DNA of 36,119 nt. Origin: Actinomycetota bacterium. GTDB lineage: Bacteria; Actinomycetota; Actinomycetes; Nanopelagicales; Nanopelagicaceae. Both the position numbers and the translations under genes were made by a program. Below are positions 15,965 to 23,066 of this stretch, piece after piece. Location: contig WLQG01000009.1 of assembly GCA_009698445.1 (NCBI GenBank), forward strand, positions 1 through 36,119, in the 5' to 3' direction. The stretch's first letter is position 1; every line of letters begins with the position of its first letter. The notes under the pieces were generated by a model. That model was not told the origin of the DNA and did no database searches. It was given only the letters and a program-made list of their open reading frames with translations.

Positions 15965-17881
15965 ATGAAAATTGATTACGACGTAAAAGAACTTGAATCT
16001 GGGCTGGAGTTAAAGTACTGGTCGCAATCTAGATTTTTCAAAGCAATTGAGGATGAAGTTCCGTTAGATGTCTTAGCAAATGCATGCCGACTTAATATTC
16101 TTTCGATGATTAAGGCAGCTGGAAGTGGTCATATAGGAACAAGTTTTAGTTCTGTAGAAATACTCATTGCTGTTAGACAATACTTGTCAGCAACTAATAA
16201 CTTGAGAAAATCTAGCCAACAAAAAGGGGTTTTTTTCAGTTCAAAGGGGCATGATGCGCCGGCAATCTATGCCGTAATGCATCTACTTGGTGAAATCTCT
16301 GACGATCAACTATTTACTTTAAGAAGGCTCGAAGGACTACCTGGGCATCCCGAAATTGAAACTCCTGGAATTCCTACAAATACTGGTTCGCTTGGAATGG
16401 GGATTTCGAAAGCAAAGGGATTTGTGCATGCAAATCGAATGCTTGGCCTAGATCAGAAAGTAGTAGTGCTTCTGGGTGATGGCGAGCTTCAAGAAGGACA
16501 AATTTGGGAGTCCCTACCTACCGCAGCTCGGGACAAAATGTCTGAACTTATAGTTATCGTCGATGGAAATAAAATTCAGTCCGACACTTGGGTTGAAGAG
16601 ATATCGCCTCCAGGAAATCTAAAGATGCGGGTTGAGGGTAGTGGTTGGAACTTTATTTCATGTGATGGTCATGACATTTTGGCAATTCTTGAAAGCCTGA
16701 TCAGATCTGGTCAAGATGCAAAGCCAACATTTATCTATGCCTCGACAATAAAGGGTTGTGGTGTTGGATTTATGACTGAGCTCTCGGCAACCGGGAAATT
16801 TTATAAATTTCACTCAGGATCTCTGCCTGATGATCTTTATGAAGACGCCTGTGAGGAACTTCAAGTTCGGATAGGGCAGAATATTCATTGCGCGCTAGAT
16901 TTGAAAATTCGGCCTCGCATAGAATTCGAATTAAATGGAAAGCTAAGAACTGAGCTAGATTACAGTTCACCTAAGGAGCGACCAGTTTCATTTATATCAA
17001 AATGGGCTGACTTCTTATGTAAGGCGATGTCTAGCGATGAACGAGTGGTAATACTAGACGCCGATTTGTCATACGACACCGGTACGTACTTGGCACGTGA
17101 AATTTACCCTTCTAGATACATTCAGGCTGGCATTGCCGAGCAAGACATGGTTTCTATGGCTGGCACTCTTGCTCTCAAAGGCAAAATTCCATTTGTTCAT
17201 AGTTTTGCAACTTTCTTGACCATGAGACCCACGGAGCAAATTTTTAATAATGCGACTGAAAAAACTAGCGTGGTGTACGTTGGTTTCTTAGCCGGTTTAC
17301 TTCCAAGTCCTCCAGGGTTCTCGCATCAAGCTGTCACTGATGTGGGGATAATGGCTTCAATCCCCGGCATGTTACTTATTGAGCCTGCTTGTGAATTCGA
17401 AATGGAAAAGGCTTATGCCGAGGCTCTAAACCACAAAGGCCCAACTTATATAAGAATGGTAAGTCTCGGATCAATCCCTACTGCGGTTGGAAATGACTCG
17501 TTGGAGCCAGGAGATATGACTGCGCGAGCCGAAGGTACTGAAATTGCAATAGTCTGTAGCGGCCCACTTCTTGCTGAAGAAGCAGTCAAAGCTGCAATGC
17601 TTCTTGGCGAGAGAGTCTGTGCAGTTTTTACTTACCCATTTCTTAATTCACCGCCAACTCAAAGAACTCTTGCCTCATTAATAAAATTTAGGAAAGTTGT
17701 AATTTTAGAAAATTACAATTCTGGTTTAGGGATTCTTAAGCAAATTAGTAGTGCTCTGGAGCAAGAAGTCGAGATAATTTCTGTTGATGTACCTGGAATT
17801 CCGCGAAATGGTTGGAATGACGAGGTCCTAAAATTTCATGAATTGAATGCAGAAAGTATTGCAGAGAAAATAAAAAAGTGA
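15965..17881 (+). CDS. Full-length transketolase
   Basis: A thiamine-diphosphate enzyme that moves a two-carbon ketol unit between sugar phosphates. Both halves are fused in 639 residues. In the N-terminal half, AGSGHIGTSFSSVEI and SSKGHDAPAIYAVM hold active-site histidines, and LLGDGELQEG (GDG at 171-173) to DGNKIQSD (Asn202) is the ThDP-binding motif. In the C-terminal half, YIQAGIAEQDMVSMAGTLAL carries the cofactor-activating Glu392, and RPTEQIFNN follows. The track start is TTG 15959; ATG 15965 with GAGG eight bases upstream is better. Split or intact transketolases do occur in sugar loci, but placement between the cytidylyltransferase and the HAD gene is striking. It probably supplies or remodels the sugar phosphate that feeds the NeuB-type synthase. 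Confidence 0.9.
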   Translation: MKIDYDVKELESGLELKYWSQSRFFKAIEDEVPLDVLANACRLNILSMIKAAGSGHIGTSFSSVEILIAVRQYLSATNNLRKSSQQKGVFFSSKGHDAPAIYAVMHLLGEISDDQLFTLRRLEGLPGHPEIETPGIPTNTGSLGMGISKAKGFVHANRMLGLDQKVVVLLGDGELQEGQIWESLPTAARDKMSELIVIVDGNKIQSDTWVEEISPPGNLKMRVEGSGWNFISCDGHDILAILESLIRSGQDAKPTFIYASTIKGCGVGFMTELSATGKFYKFHSGSLPDDLYEDACEELQVRIGQNIHCALDLKIRPRIEFELNGKLRTELDYSSPKERPVSFISKWADFLCKAMSSDERVVILDADLSYDTGTYLAREIYPSRYIQAGIAEQDMVSMAGTLALKGKIPFVHSFATFLTMRPTEQIFNNATEKTSVVYVGFLAGLLPSPPGFSHQAVTDVGIMASIPGMLLIEPACEFEMEKAYAEALNHKGPTYIRMVSLGSIPTAVGNDSLEPGDMTARAEGTEIAIVCSGPLLAEEAVKAAMLLGERVCAVFTYPFLNSPPTQRTLASLIKFRKVVILENYNSGLGILKQISSALEQEVEIISVDVPGIPRNGWNDEVLKFHELNAESIAEKIKK

Positions 17882-18573
17882 TGAAAAAATATTGCCTTCT
17901 GTGGGATATCGATGGAACATTACTCGAAACACACGGTGCTGGCGTACTCCCACTCGAAAATGCAATTGAACGAGAGTTTGGTGTAAGTGTAAAATTAGAG
18001 CGGGGAGAATACAGCGGCTATACTGATTTTGAAATCATTTCTGCGCTGACCATGACAAGTCTTGATGATAGTTCTTATCTACTAAAGTATGAATCTGCAC
18101 TAACAAGCTATGCCACCGCACTCGAAATCGCACTTTCCAAATCCAGAGCAACTGCACTTGGAAATATTCGAGAGGTCTTAATGGGTCTAAAGTCTCTCGG
18201 TAAGTGGGAGTCATACATCGGCACCGGGAATTATGAGGGTGCTGCAACTCATAAGCTCAAAAGCGCCGGGTTAATTGAATTTTTCCCTCAAAATCACTTA
18301 TTCGGTGCAACAAGTTCGAGAATGAAGAGGCCTGAGATTATTCGCTTTGCGCGCACTGCACTTGCAAATGATTTTGAGCCAATTGTGATTGGGGATGCAC
18401 CTGCCGACATACATGCAGCAAAATTGAATAATTTGAAGGTCATAGCAACCCCCACTGGTCACCACTCATACGAAGAATTAAATAGCTTAGTTCCTGGAAT
18501 GGTCTTAAGCACAAGTTGGTCACTTCAAGACTTACTTGAGAAACTGACTATGGTGCGATCTAACGATGATTAA
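17881..18573 (+). CDS. HAD-family phosphatase
   Basis: A HAD-superfamily hydrolase of 230 residues. Motif I is LLWDIDGTLLE (nucleophile Asp and acid/base Asp), followed by a helical cap domain. Motif II is GTGNYEG, a lysine is available in RMKRPEII, and motif IV is VIGDAPADIHAAK. The fold and length fit phosphoglycolate-phosphatase-like sugar phosphatases. ATG 17881 overlaps the transketolase TGA by one base and is preferred over GTG 17878. In Kdo and KDN synthesis a HAD phosphatase removes phosphate after condensation, so the same job on the product of the NeuB-type synthase, or on a transketolase product, is likely here. Confidence 0.85.
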   Translation: MKKYCLLWDIDGTLLETHGAGVLPLENAIEREFGVSVKLERGEYSGYTDFEIISALTMTSLDDSSYLLKYESALTSYATALEIALSKSRATALGNIREVLMGLKSLGKWESYIGTGNYEGAATHKLKSAGLIEFFPQNHLFGATSSRMKRPEIIRFARTALANDFEPIVIGDAPADIHAAKLNNLKVIATPTGHHSYEELNSLVPGMVLSTSWSLQDLLEKLTMVRSNDD

Positions 18574-20140
18574 AAAATGTTTGATCGCTTTTGCGAAAGA
18601 AATAGCAAAATACCCTCTTGCGCGGCACCTTCGTAAAGAAGTAGAAAGATACAAATGGTGGAAGGAATTTAGAAATTCAAATTCGAAAGAGCACTTAATA
18701 AACGTCCCCCTTGAACCTAGGATTCTAATTGTCACTTCAGTTGGTGAAAACTTGAATGCACTTGCTCTTGATGTAGTTTTAGCTAAAGCTTTGGAATCAC
18801 GAAATGCCAAGGTTTTTATTCTTATGTGTGATGGGGTTCTTGATGCCTGTATGAACTGCGAAATTCAAAAATTTCAATCGCTTTCTGAATTCCAAGAGGA
18901 AGGTAGCGCAAGTCTCTGTAAAGGATGCATCAGAACAGGAAAGATATTTACAGAAAGTGCAAAAATTGAAGTTCTCTATTTAAGCCGTTATGTAGATAAT
19001 TCTAAAGATGAGGTAAATATCCAGGATATTGAAAGTGCCAATGCAGGAACTTTTCGTTTCCTTGCAATCGGCAGTAAGGCAAATGCTGAATTTGAAGCGG
19101 TGCTACCAAAATTCGTTAAAGGGGCGAATAAGGCACGTAATGCAATCGAAACCTGCATCGCCCAGGAGAAAATCGACATTGTTGTTGCCCACCATGGGAT
19201 ATATGTCCCCCAAGGATCGGCAGTAAGTGCTGCACACAATTTAGGTAAAAGAGTAGTTACTTGGTCGCAATCTTATCGAAGAGGGACCTATCTATTTTCA
19301 CATGATGACACACCCCATAAAATGCAAATTGAAGAAAAATATGATTCTAAAACACTAAATGACAGTGAAAAAGATAAAGTTTTAACATACCTAAAGTCGC
19401 GGGATGCAGGTACAAATGATTGGATCCGATTTGGTATTGTAGATAACAGCACAACTGAATTACCTTTAAGTATCAAACAGGTATCAACCGCGCTTTTACT
19501 CACTAATGTGAATTGGGATGCACAAGTCCACTTTGGAGCTAGTATTTTTCTGAATATGGAAGAGTGGATGCTCGAAACAATTGATTGGTTTCAATCGCGC
19601 CCACGTTTACAACTGATTGTTCGCATTCACCCAGCGGAAATCACCGGTACGGTACCAACACGGGACCCTATGGCAGCGGCAATAAGAAGAAGATTCCCAA
19701 ATTTAGCTTCAAACATAATCATTATTCCTCCTAATTCAAATGTTTCAACTTATTCGCTTTTTCCAAAAGCGGACCTGGGCCTAATCTTCGGAACTAAAAC
19801 GGGGGTAGAGCTCACTGCATCAGGAATTCCAACAATTGTTGCAGGCGAGGCTTGGATTAAGAATAAAGGGCTGACCTTGGATCCTAAATCAAAACTAGAA
19901 TATTTCGATCTCTTATCTCATTTTGAAGCTGGGGAAATCTTCGAAGGTCCTGATATTGATGAGGCTTTAGCCTATGCCTATCACTACTTTTTTAGGAGAA
20001 TGATTCCTGTTAGTTCGATTAAGCCTATTCCCTTTTTTCCATATGCAAGACCAATTTATAATCCGAATTGGGAGAAAACCGACCCTGGATTAGTCAATAT
20101 TATTGATGGAATTATTTTTGGCCGCGAATTTGAATTCTAG
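18566..20140 (+). CDS. Capsule-type polysaccharide biosynthesis protein (KpsS/KpsC-like transferase candidate)
   Basis: A 524-residue protein with a GT-B-like outline. A Rossmann-type opening (ILIVTSVGENLNALALDVVLAKAL) is followed by IVVAHHGIYVPQGSAVSAAHNLGKRVVTW. The C-terminal half contains LIVRIHPAEITG and GLIFGTKTGVELTASGIPTIVAG, which resemble capsule-synthesis proteins of the KpsS/KpsC type. Those enzymes use CMP-Kdo, so a CMP-sugar-acid transferase role fits the operon. Four cysteines form two CxxC pairs (C95/C98 and C118/C121), a possible metal site of uncertain meaning. It overlaps the HAD gene by 8 bases and is the last gene of the operon. The exact family and linkage made are unknown. 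Confidence 0.7.
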   Translation: MIKKCLIAFAKEIAKYPLARHLRKEVERYKWWKEFRNSNSKEHLINVPLEPRILIVTSVGENLNALALDVVLAKALESRNAKVFILMCDGVLDACMNCEIQKFQSLSEFQEEGSASLCKGCIRTGKIFTESAKIEVLYLSRYVDNSKDEVNIQDIESANAGTFRFLAIGSKANAEFEAVLPKFVKGANKARNAIETCIAQEKIDIVVAHHGIYVPQGSAVSAAHNLGKRVVTWSQSYRRGTYLFSHDDTPHKMQIEEKYDSKTLNDSEKDKVLTYLKSRDAGTNDWIRFGIVDNSTTELPLSIKQVSTALLLTNVNWDAQVHFGASIFLNMEEWMLETIDWFQSRPRLQLIVRIHPAEITGTVPTRDPMAAAIRRRFPNLASNIIIIPPNSNVSTYSLFPKADLGLIFGTKTGVELTASGIPTIVAGEAWIKNKGLTLDPKSKLEYFDLLSHFEAGEIFEGPDIDEALAYAYHYFFRRMIPVSSIKPIPFFPYARPIYNPNWEKTDPGLVNIIDGIIFGREFEF

Positions 20141-20166
20141 AATGATAGAACTTTCTAACCTCTGTA

Positions 20167-20811
20167 TCAATCCACTCTCACAACACCGCTTGGAGTCTTT
20201 AAGTGCACGGCAACAATTCCGTATTCGCCATCATTTGTTGACGGGTCAATGAACTCAATATCTGCGCCTTTTAATCCAGCGAGAATCTCTGTCTTAAACC
20301 ATGAGTCTGATAGCTGATCAGCGTCAGAAATCGTAATCTTCTCTATCGCAGCAACTGCTTTGCCATCTTGTGATGGATGATCAGCGGTTAACCATTGAAT
20401 AAAAAATGGAAGCTCGCGAGAATCGGCAATTTCATTTACTCCAATTTGCTTCCACTTAAGATCGCTACCATCTGGACGCGTGCGGTGACCTTCGATTGCG
20501 CTGCGTCCGAACTTCTCTTCAACCTTCGAAATATCTTCAGTTGCAAAAACCCACGTTAGCCAGCCGCCACCTTCTTGTGCTTTCTTGCTAACAGCTTTAC
20601 CCCAAGGAGTTTGCTCCGTTGCTGGGTGATCCAGTGGGCATACAACTTCGATGTATTGACCGTTTTGCAATGGCATAGTGAAATTGCGTGTACCAAAGCG
20701 TGGGTGCACGCCTCCGTCTACGAAGGTAGAGCCAAGGCGTGAACCTAGGCGTTGAACTGTGTCGGCTAGTTGATCATGGGAAGTTACATATGAGACATGG
20801 TCTAAGCGCAT
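20167..20811 (-). CDS. VOC / glyoxalase-like domain protein
   Basis: The 214-residue protein starts with RLDHVSYVTS, the beginning of a vicinal-oxygen-chelate module with a metal-ligand His. It continues with GVHPRFGTRNFTMPLQNGQYIEVVCPL, a typical VOC core ending in a metal-ligand Glu. A second, weaker module follows (AVAAIEKITISDADQLSD to VAVHLKTPSGVVRVD). The pattern resembles the glyoxalase-like 'Glyoxalase_3' group of unknown substrate. It converges on the polysaccharide operon, ending 26 bases from it, and marks the return to the conserved backbone. A TAGATT box five bases before the ATG suggests a leaderless transcript. Confidence 0.8.
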   Translation of the reverse strand: MRLDHVSYVTSHDQLADTVQRLGSRLGSTFVDGGVHPRFGTRNFTMPLQNGQYIEVVCPLDHPATEQTPWGKAVSKKAQEGGGWLTWVFATEDISKVEEKFGRSAIEGHRTRPDGSDLKWKQIGVNEIADSRELPFFIQWLTADHPSQDGKAVAAIEKITISDADQLSDSWFKTEILAGLKGADIEFIDPSTNDGEYGIVAVHLKTPSGVVRVD

Positions 20812-20816
20812 GGGTA

Positions 20817-20822
20817 AATCTA
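20817..20822 (-). promoter_or_regulatory. -10 box of a leaderless promoter for the VOC gene
   Basis: Minus-strand TAGATT lies five bases before the ATG at 20811, and no Shine-Dalgarno is seen. A shifted reading, TTAGAT with six bases, is also possible. Confidence 0.3.
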
Positions 20823-20865
20823 ACCCTATGAAAAGGGGTGCTCATTACCATCGTGGTGTGCGTGA

Positions 20866-22377
20866 TTAGTGCGTGCAAATGAGGTTTTTGGTGGGAGATG
20901 TGCCGGTAGTTAGGTATTTATCTACGGCATCATCTGTGCAGGCAGAGCCGCGGCCATAGCCGGTGTGGCCTTCACCTTTGAGGGTAATTAAATGGCTGCC
21001 TGCGATGTAACCACTTAAACGTTTAGCCCAGGCATATGGAGTTGCTGGGTCTTGGGTTGTGCCGATAACCAAAACAGGTGTTGCTGTGTTTTTAATCTGT
21101 GCGGAGTTTTGATCAGTGTTGATTTGCGTGCGGTCAATTGCTTTGTTAAGCATGTTGCAAGTGATGCCACTGAATGCAACGTAGGGGCCGAAGACGGGTG
21201 CTGCTTTTGTGTAGGCGGCGGAGCTTGCGCGGATCTGATCATTAGATTTACTTTGTTGCCAGTCAAGACATTCGATAACTATGTTGGCATCGTTTTCATT
21301 GTTTGTGTACGTGCCATCGGCGTTGCGACCGTTGTAGGCATCGGCCAACTTTGCAAATGTTGTGCCATCACCGGTGAGCGCCTCGGTGATTGCTGTGCGC
21401 AGCAATGGCCAACCTGAAACATCGTCATAGAGGGCAGCTGCTGTGCCAGTAACGACTAGACCTTCGGTGATTTGGCGAGGGTCTGTGGATTGTTGGGATG
21501 TGATTGTCAGTGGTTGTGTGGAAACTTTGTTAAACAGATCAGTAAAAAACTGCGAGGTAGCGTTTATGGGCAGAGGACAGTTTTTATGTTTAGGGCAATC
21601 GGTAATGAAGTTTGCGAGCGCTTGATCAAATGCAACGGCTTGCACGCGCGTTTGTTCTTCAATCGAAAGCGATGGATCAACTGCGCCATCTAATACAAAG
21701 CGTCCAACGTTTTGTGGGAACTGCTGTGCGTACAACGTGCCAAGGTATGTGCCGTAAGAAAAACCTAAGTAATTTAATTGCTTATCGCCAAGGCCTTGGC
21801 GCAATAGCTCCATATCGCGCGCGGCCTCTTGCGTTGAAAAGTGGGCAAGGTTGGGCGTCTTTGCTACGCACTTATCTACAAAGCTTTGCGTATCTAGTAA
21901 CGCCTGGGCGTATTCGGCGTCGTTATCTGGCTTGGGGTCAGTGGCAAAGGATGCATCTTGCTCGGGGGCCGTAAGGCAGGAAACAGGCGTGCTATCGCCA
22001 ATGCCGCGTGGGTCAAAGCCCACGATGTCATAGCGCTCAAGGACATCAGGGTTAACGATGTATTCGGCATCTAGTGCGTACTGCACACCGCTTACTCCTG
22101 GGCCCCCTGGGTTAACAACTAGGGAACCAATGCGATTTCGTTGGTTGGGATCTCGGTATCTGACAACTGCGATATCAAATTGACCTAAAGATTCATTCGA
22201 GTAATCAATAGGAACTTTTAGTGTGGCGCATTGAAAGTGGCCGTGACATGCAGACCAGGAAAGAGTTGATACATCGTTTGGTGCATCAGGAATGCTGGCT
22301 TTGGTAGTTGAAGAACAACCAGTAAGTGCAATGGCAAGTGCGCTGATTACCGTAAGTAGTTTTCTGGCACCGCGCAT
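20866..22377 (-). CDS. Secreted lipoprotein alpha/beta hydrolase, tripeptidyl-aminopeptidase type (S33)
   Basis: A 503-residue alpha/beta hydrolase of the actinobacterial tripeptidyl aminopeptidase (SlpD/SlpE, TAP) type. The N terminus is a lipoprotein signal with basic MRGARK, a hydrophobic stretch and lipobox LTGC (Cys21), so the protein should be anchored outside the cell. The oxyanion segment LVVNPGGPGVSG and nucleophile elbow GFSYGTYLG (Ser near 207) are present. The C-terminal TAP-type domain holds the other catalytic residues in VIGTTQDPATPY (Asp) and LKGEGHTGYGRGSACT (His). Probable role: trimming extracellular peptides for uptake. A TATACT box six bases before the ATG suggests leaderless expression. 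Confidence 0.88.
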   Translation of the reverse strand: MRGARKLLTVISALAIALTGCSSTTKASIPDAPNDVSTLSWSACHGHFQCATLKVPIDYSNESLGQFDIAVVRYRDPNQRNRIGSLVVNPGGPGVSGVQYALDAEYIVNPDVLERYDIVGFDPRGIGDSTPVSCLTAPEQDASFATDPKPDNDAEYAQALLDTQSFVDKCVAKTPNLAHFSTQEAARDMELLRQGLGDKQLNYLGFSYGTYLGTLYAQQFPQNVGRFVLDGAVDPSLSIEEQTRVQAVAFDQALANFITDCPKHKNCPLPINATSQFFTDLFNKVSTQPLTITSQQSTDPRQITEGLVVTGTAAALYDDVSGWPLLRTAITEALTGDGTTFAKLADAYNGRNADGTYTNNENDANIVIECLDWQQSKSNDQIRASSAAYTKAAPVFGPYVAFSGITCNMLNKAIDRTQINTDQNSAQIKNTATPVLVIGTTQDPATPYAWAKRLSGYIAGSHLITLKGEGHTGYGRGSACTDDAVDKYLTTGTSPTKNLICTH

Positions 22378-22383
22378 AGGTTG

Positions 22384-22389
22384 AGTATA
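22384..22389 (-). promoter_or_regulatory. -10 box of a leaderless promoter for the S33 hydrolase gene
   Basis: Minus-strand TATACT ends six bases before the ATG at 22377. No Shine-Dalgarno lies between them and no strong -35 box is visible. Confidence 0.45.
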
Positions 22390-22491
22390 GAGAAGTGCGT
22401 TGGGGATAACTCGGCAACACTGTCAGGGGACCATGCGATTGTCCCAATATGAATCAAAAGCAAAGTTTTGATGAAGCTAACGCCTCCATTA

Positions 22492-22520
22492 TTGACACAT
22501 ATTTGTGTGGCGCATAAGAT
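22492..22520 (+). promoter_or_regulatory. Strong sigma-A-type promoter of the toxin/RHH-antitoxin pair
   Basis: A perfect TTGACA (22492-22497) and TAAGAT (22515-22520) are separated by 17 bases. It is the best consensus promoter I see in the window. The predicted transcription start near 22527 lies inside the first codons of the track ORF starting at 22521, so the real toxin start may be further in, or another promoter is used. Confidence 0.6.
22495..22508 (+). promoter_or_regulatory. Candidate operator of the RHH antitoxin
   Basis: The inverted repeat acaca-tatt-tgtgt overlaps the end of the -35 box and the spacer of the promoter. Ribbon-helix-helix antitoxins usually repress their own operon through short palindromes at such positions. 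The match is short, so this is tentative. Confidence 0.4.
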
Positions 22521-22772
22521 ATGCTCAAGAATATTAGGTTTACATCTAATGCTCGAAAACACAAAATTGGAGCGGCTCACGCAAGATTTGTTATTTTCAA
22601 TAACAACGCTCTGCGGACACCAGGAGAAAATGAGTTTGAGCATAGATTATTCTGGACAGGGTACGACGATCGAGGTCTAGAGCTTGAAATCGCTGGAGTT
22701 GAGTTTGAAGATGAGATTTTAATAATTCACGTAATGCCAACAAATTTTAGAAGGAGGGGACAACATGAGTAA
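22521..22772 (+). CDS. Putative toxin of a type II toxin-antitoxin pair
   Basis: A small protein of 83 residues. It has the segment RFTSNARKHKIGAAHARFVI followed by GYDDRGLELEIAGVEF and the terminal IIHVMPTNFRRR. This layout (an N-terminal 'sARkHkIg..ha' helix, then beta strands ending in 'vIHvMP') recalls BrnT/RelE-like small toxins and actinobacterial hypotheticals found beside CopG-type regulators. It overlaps the downstream RHH gene by 8 bases, the toxin-first order seen for BrnT/BrnA. The ATG has no Shine-Dalgarno and sits directly on the -10 box, so the start is uncertain. Function is inferred from size and partner only. Confidence 0.55.
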   Translation: MLKNIRFTSNARKHKIGAAHARFVIFNNNALRTPGENEFEHRLFWTGYDDRGLELEIAGVEFEDEILIIHVMPTNFRRRGQHE

Positions 22773-23064
22773 AAAGCAAAAAATAAAATATATCTGGGGT
22801 GAAGATGTTGACCTTAATAAAACAGTCATCCTTGATAAACAAGGCAAACGCCTAACGAATGCGCGCGCAGAAAAAATATCCCGAGAAATAATAAAGCAGG
22901 CAACTGGTAGACCATCGCTCACTGGTCCAAAAAAGGTCTCTCCTGAGATAAAAGCACGGGTACCTCAAAAGTTAAAAGTGAAGTTGGAGCGAGAAGCTAA
23001 ACGACGTGGAGAAACAGCTTCTGCTCTCATTCGAGAGGCTTTGGAAAGTTATTTGTCTGCTTAA
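22765..23064 (+). CDS. Ribbon-helix-helix (CopG/BrnA-like) antitoxin
   Basis: The 99-residue protein has a disordered, charged N-terminal half. It ends in a classic RHH DNA-binding domain, KARVPQKLKVKLEREAKRRG followed by ETASALIREALESYLSA, where the first strand contacts DNA and two helices dimerise. The N-terminal portion (IKYIWGEDVDLNKTVIL) likely wraps the toxin. The ATG has a good AGGAGG-like Shine-Dalgarno (aaggagggg) a few bases upstream, inside the end of the toxin gene, so this gene may be translated more strongly than the toxin. It probably represses its own promoter through the palindrome at 22495-22508. Confidence 0.75.
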   Translation: MSKKQKIKYIWGEDVDLNKTVILDKQGKRLTNARAEKISREIIKQATGRPSLTGPKKVSPEIKARVPQKLKVKLEREAKRRGETASALIREALESYLSA

Positions 23065-23066
23065 AG

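Noticed and set aside
22468-22680. 70-residue plus-strand ORF overlapping the putative toxin
   Set aside because: It is out of frame with the toxin ORF that overlaps the RHH gene, has no Shine-Dalgarno or domain-like pattern, and its start lies upstream of the strong promoter.
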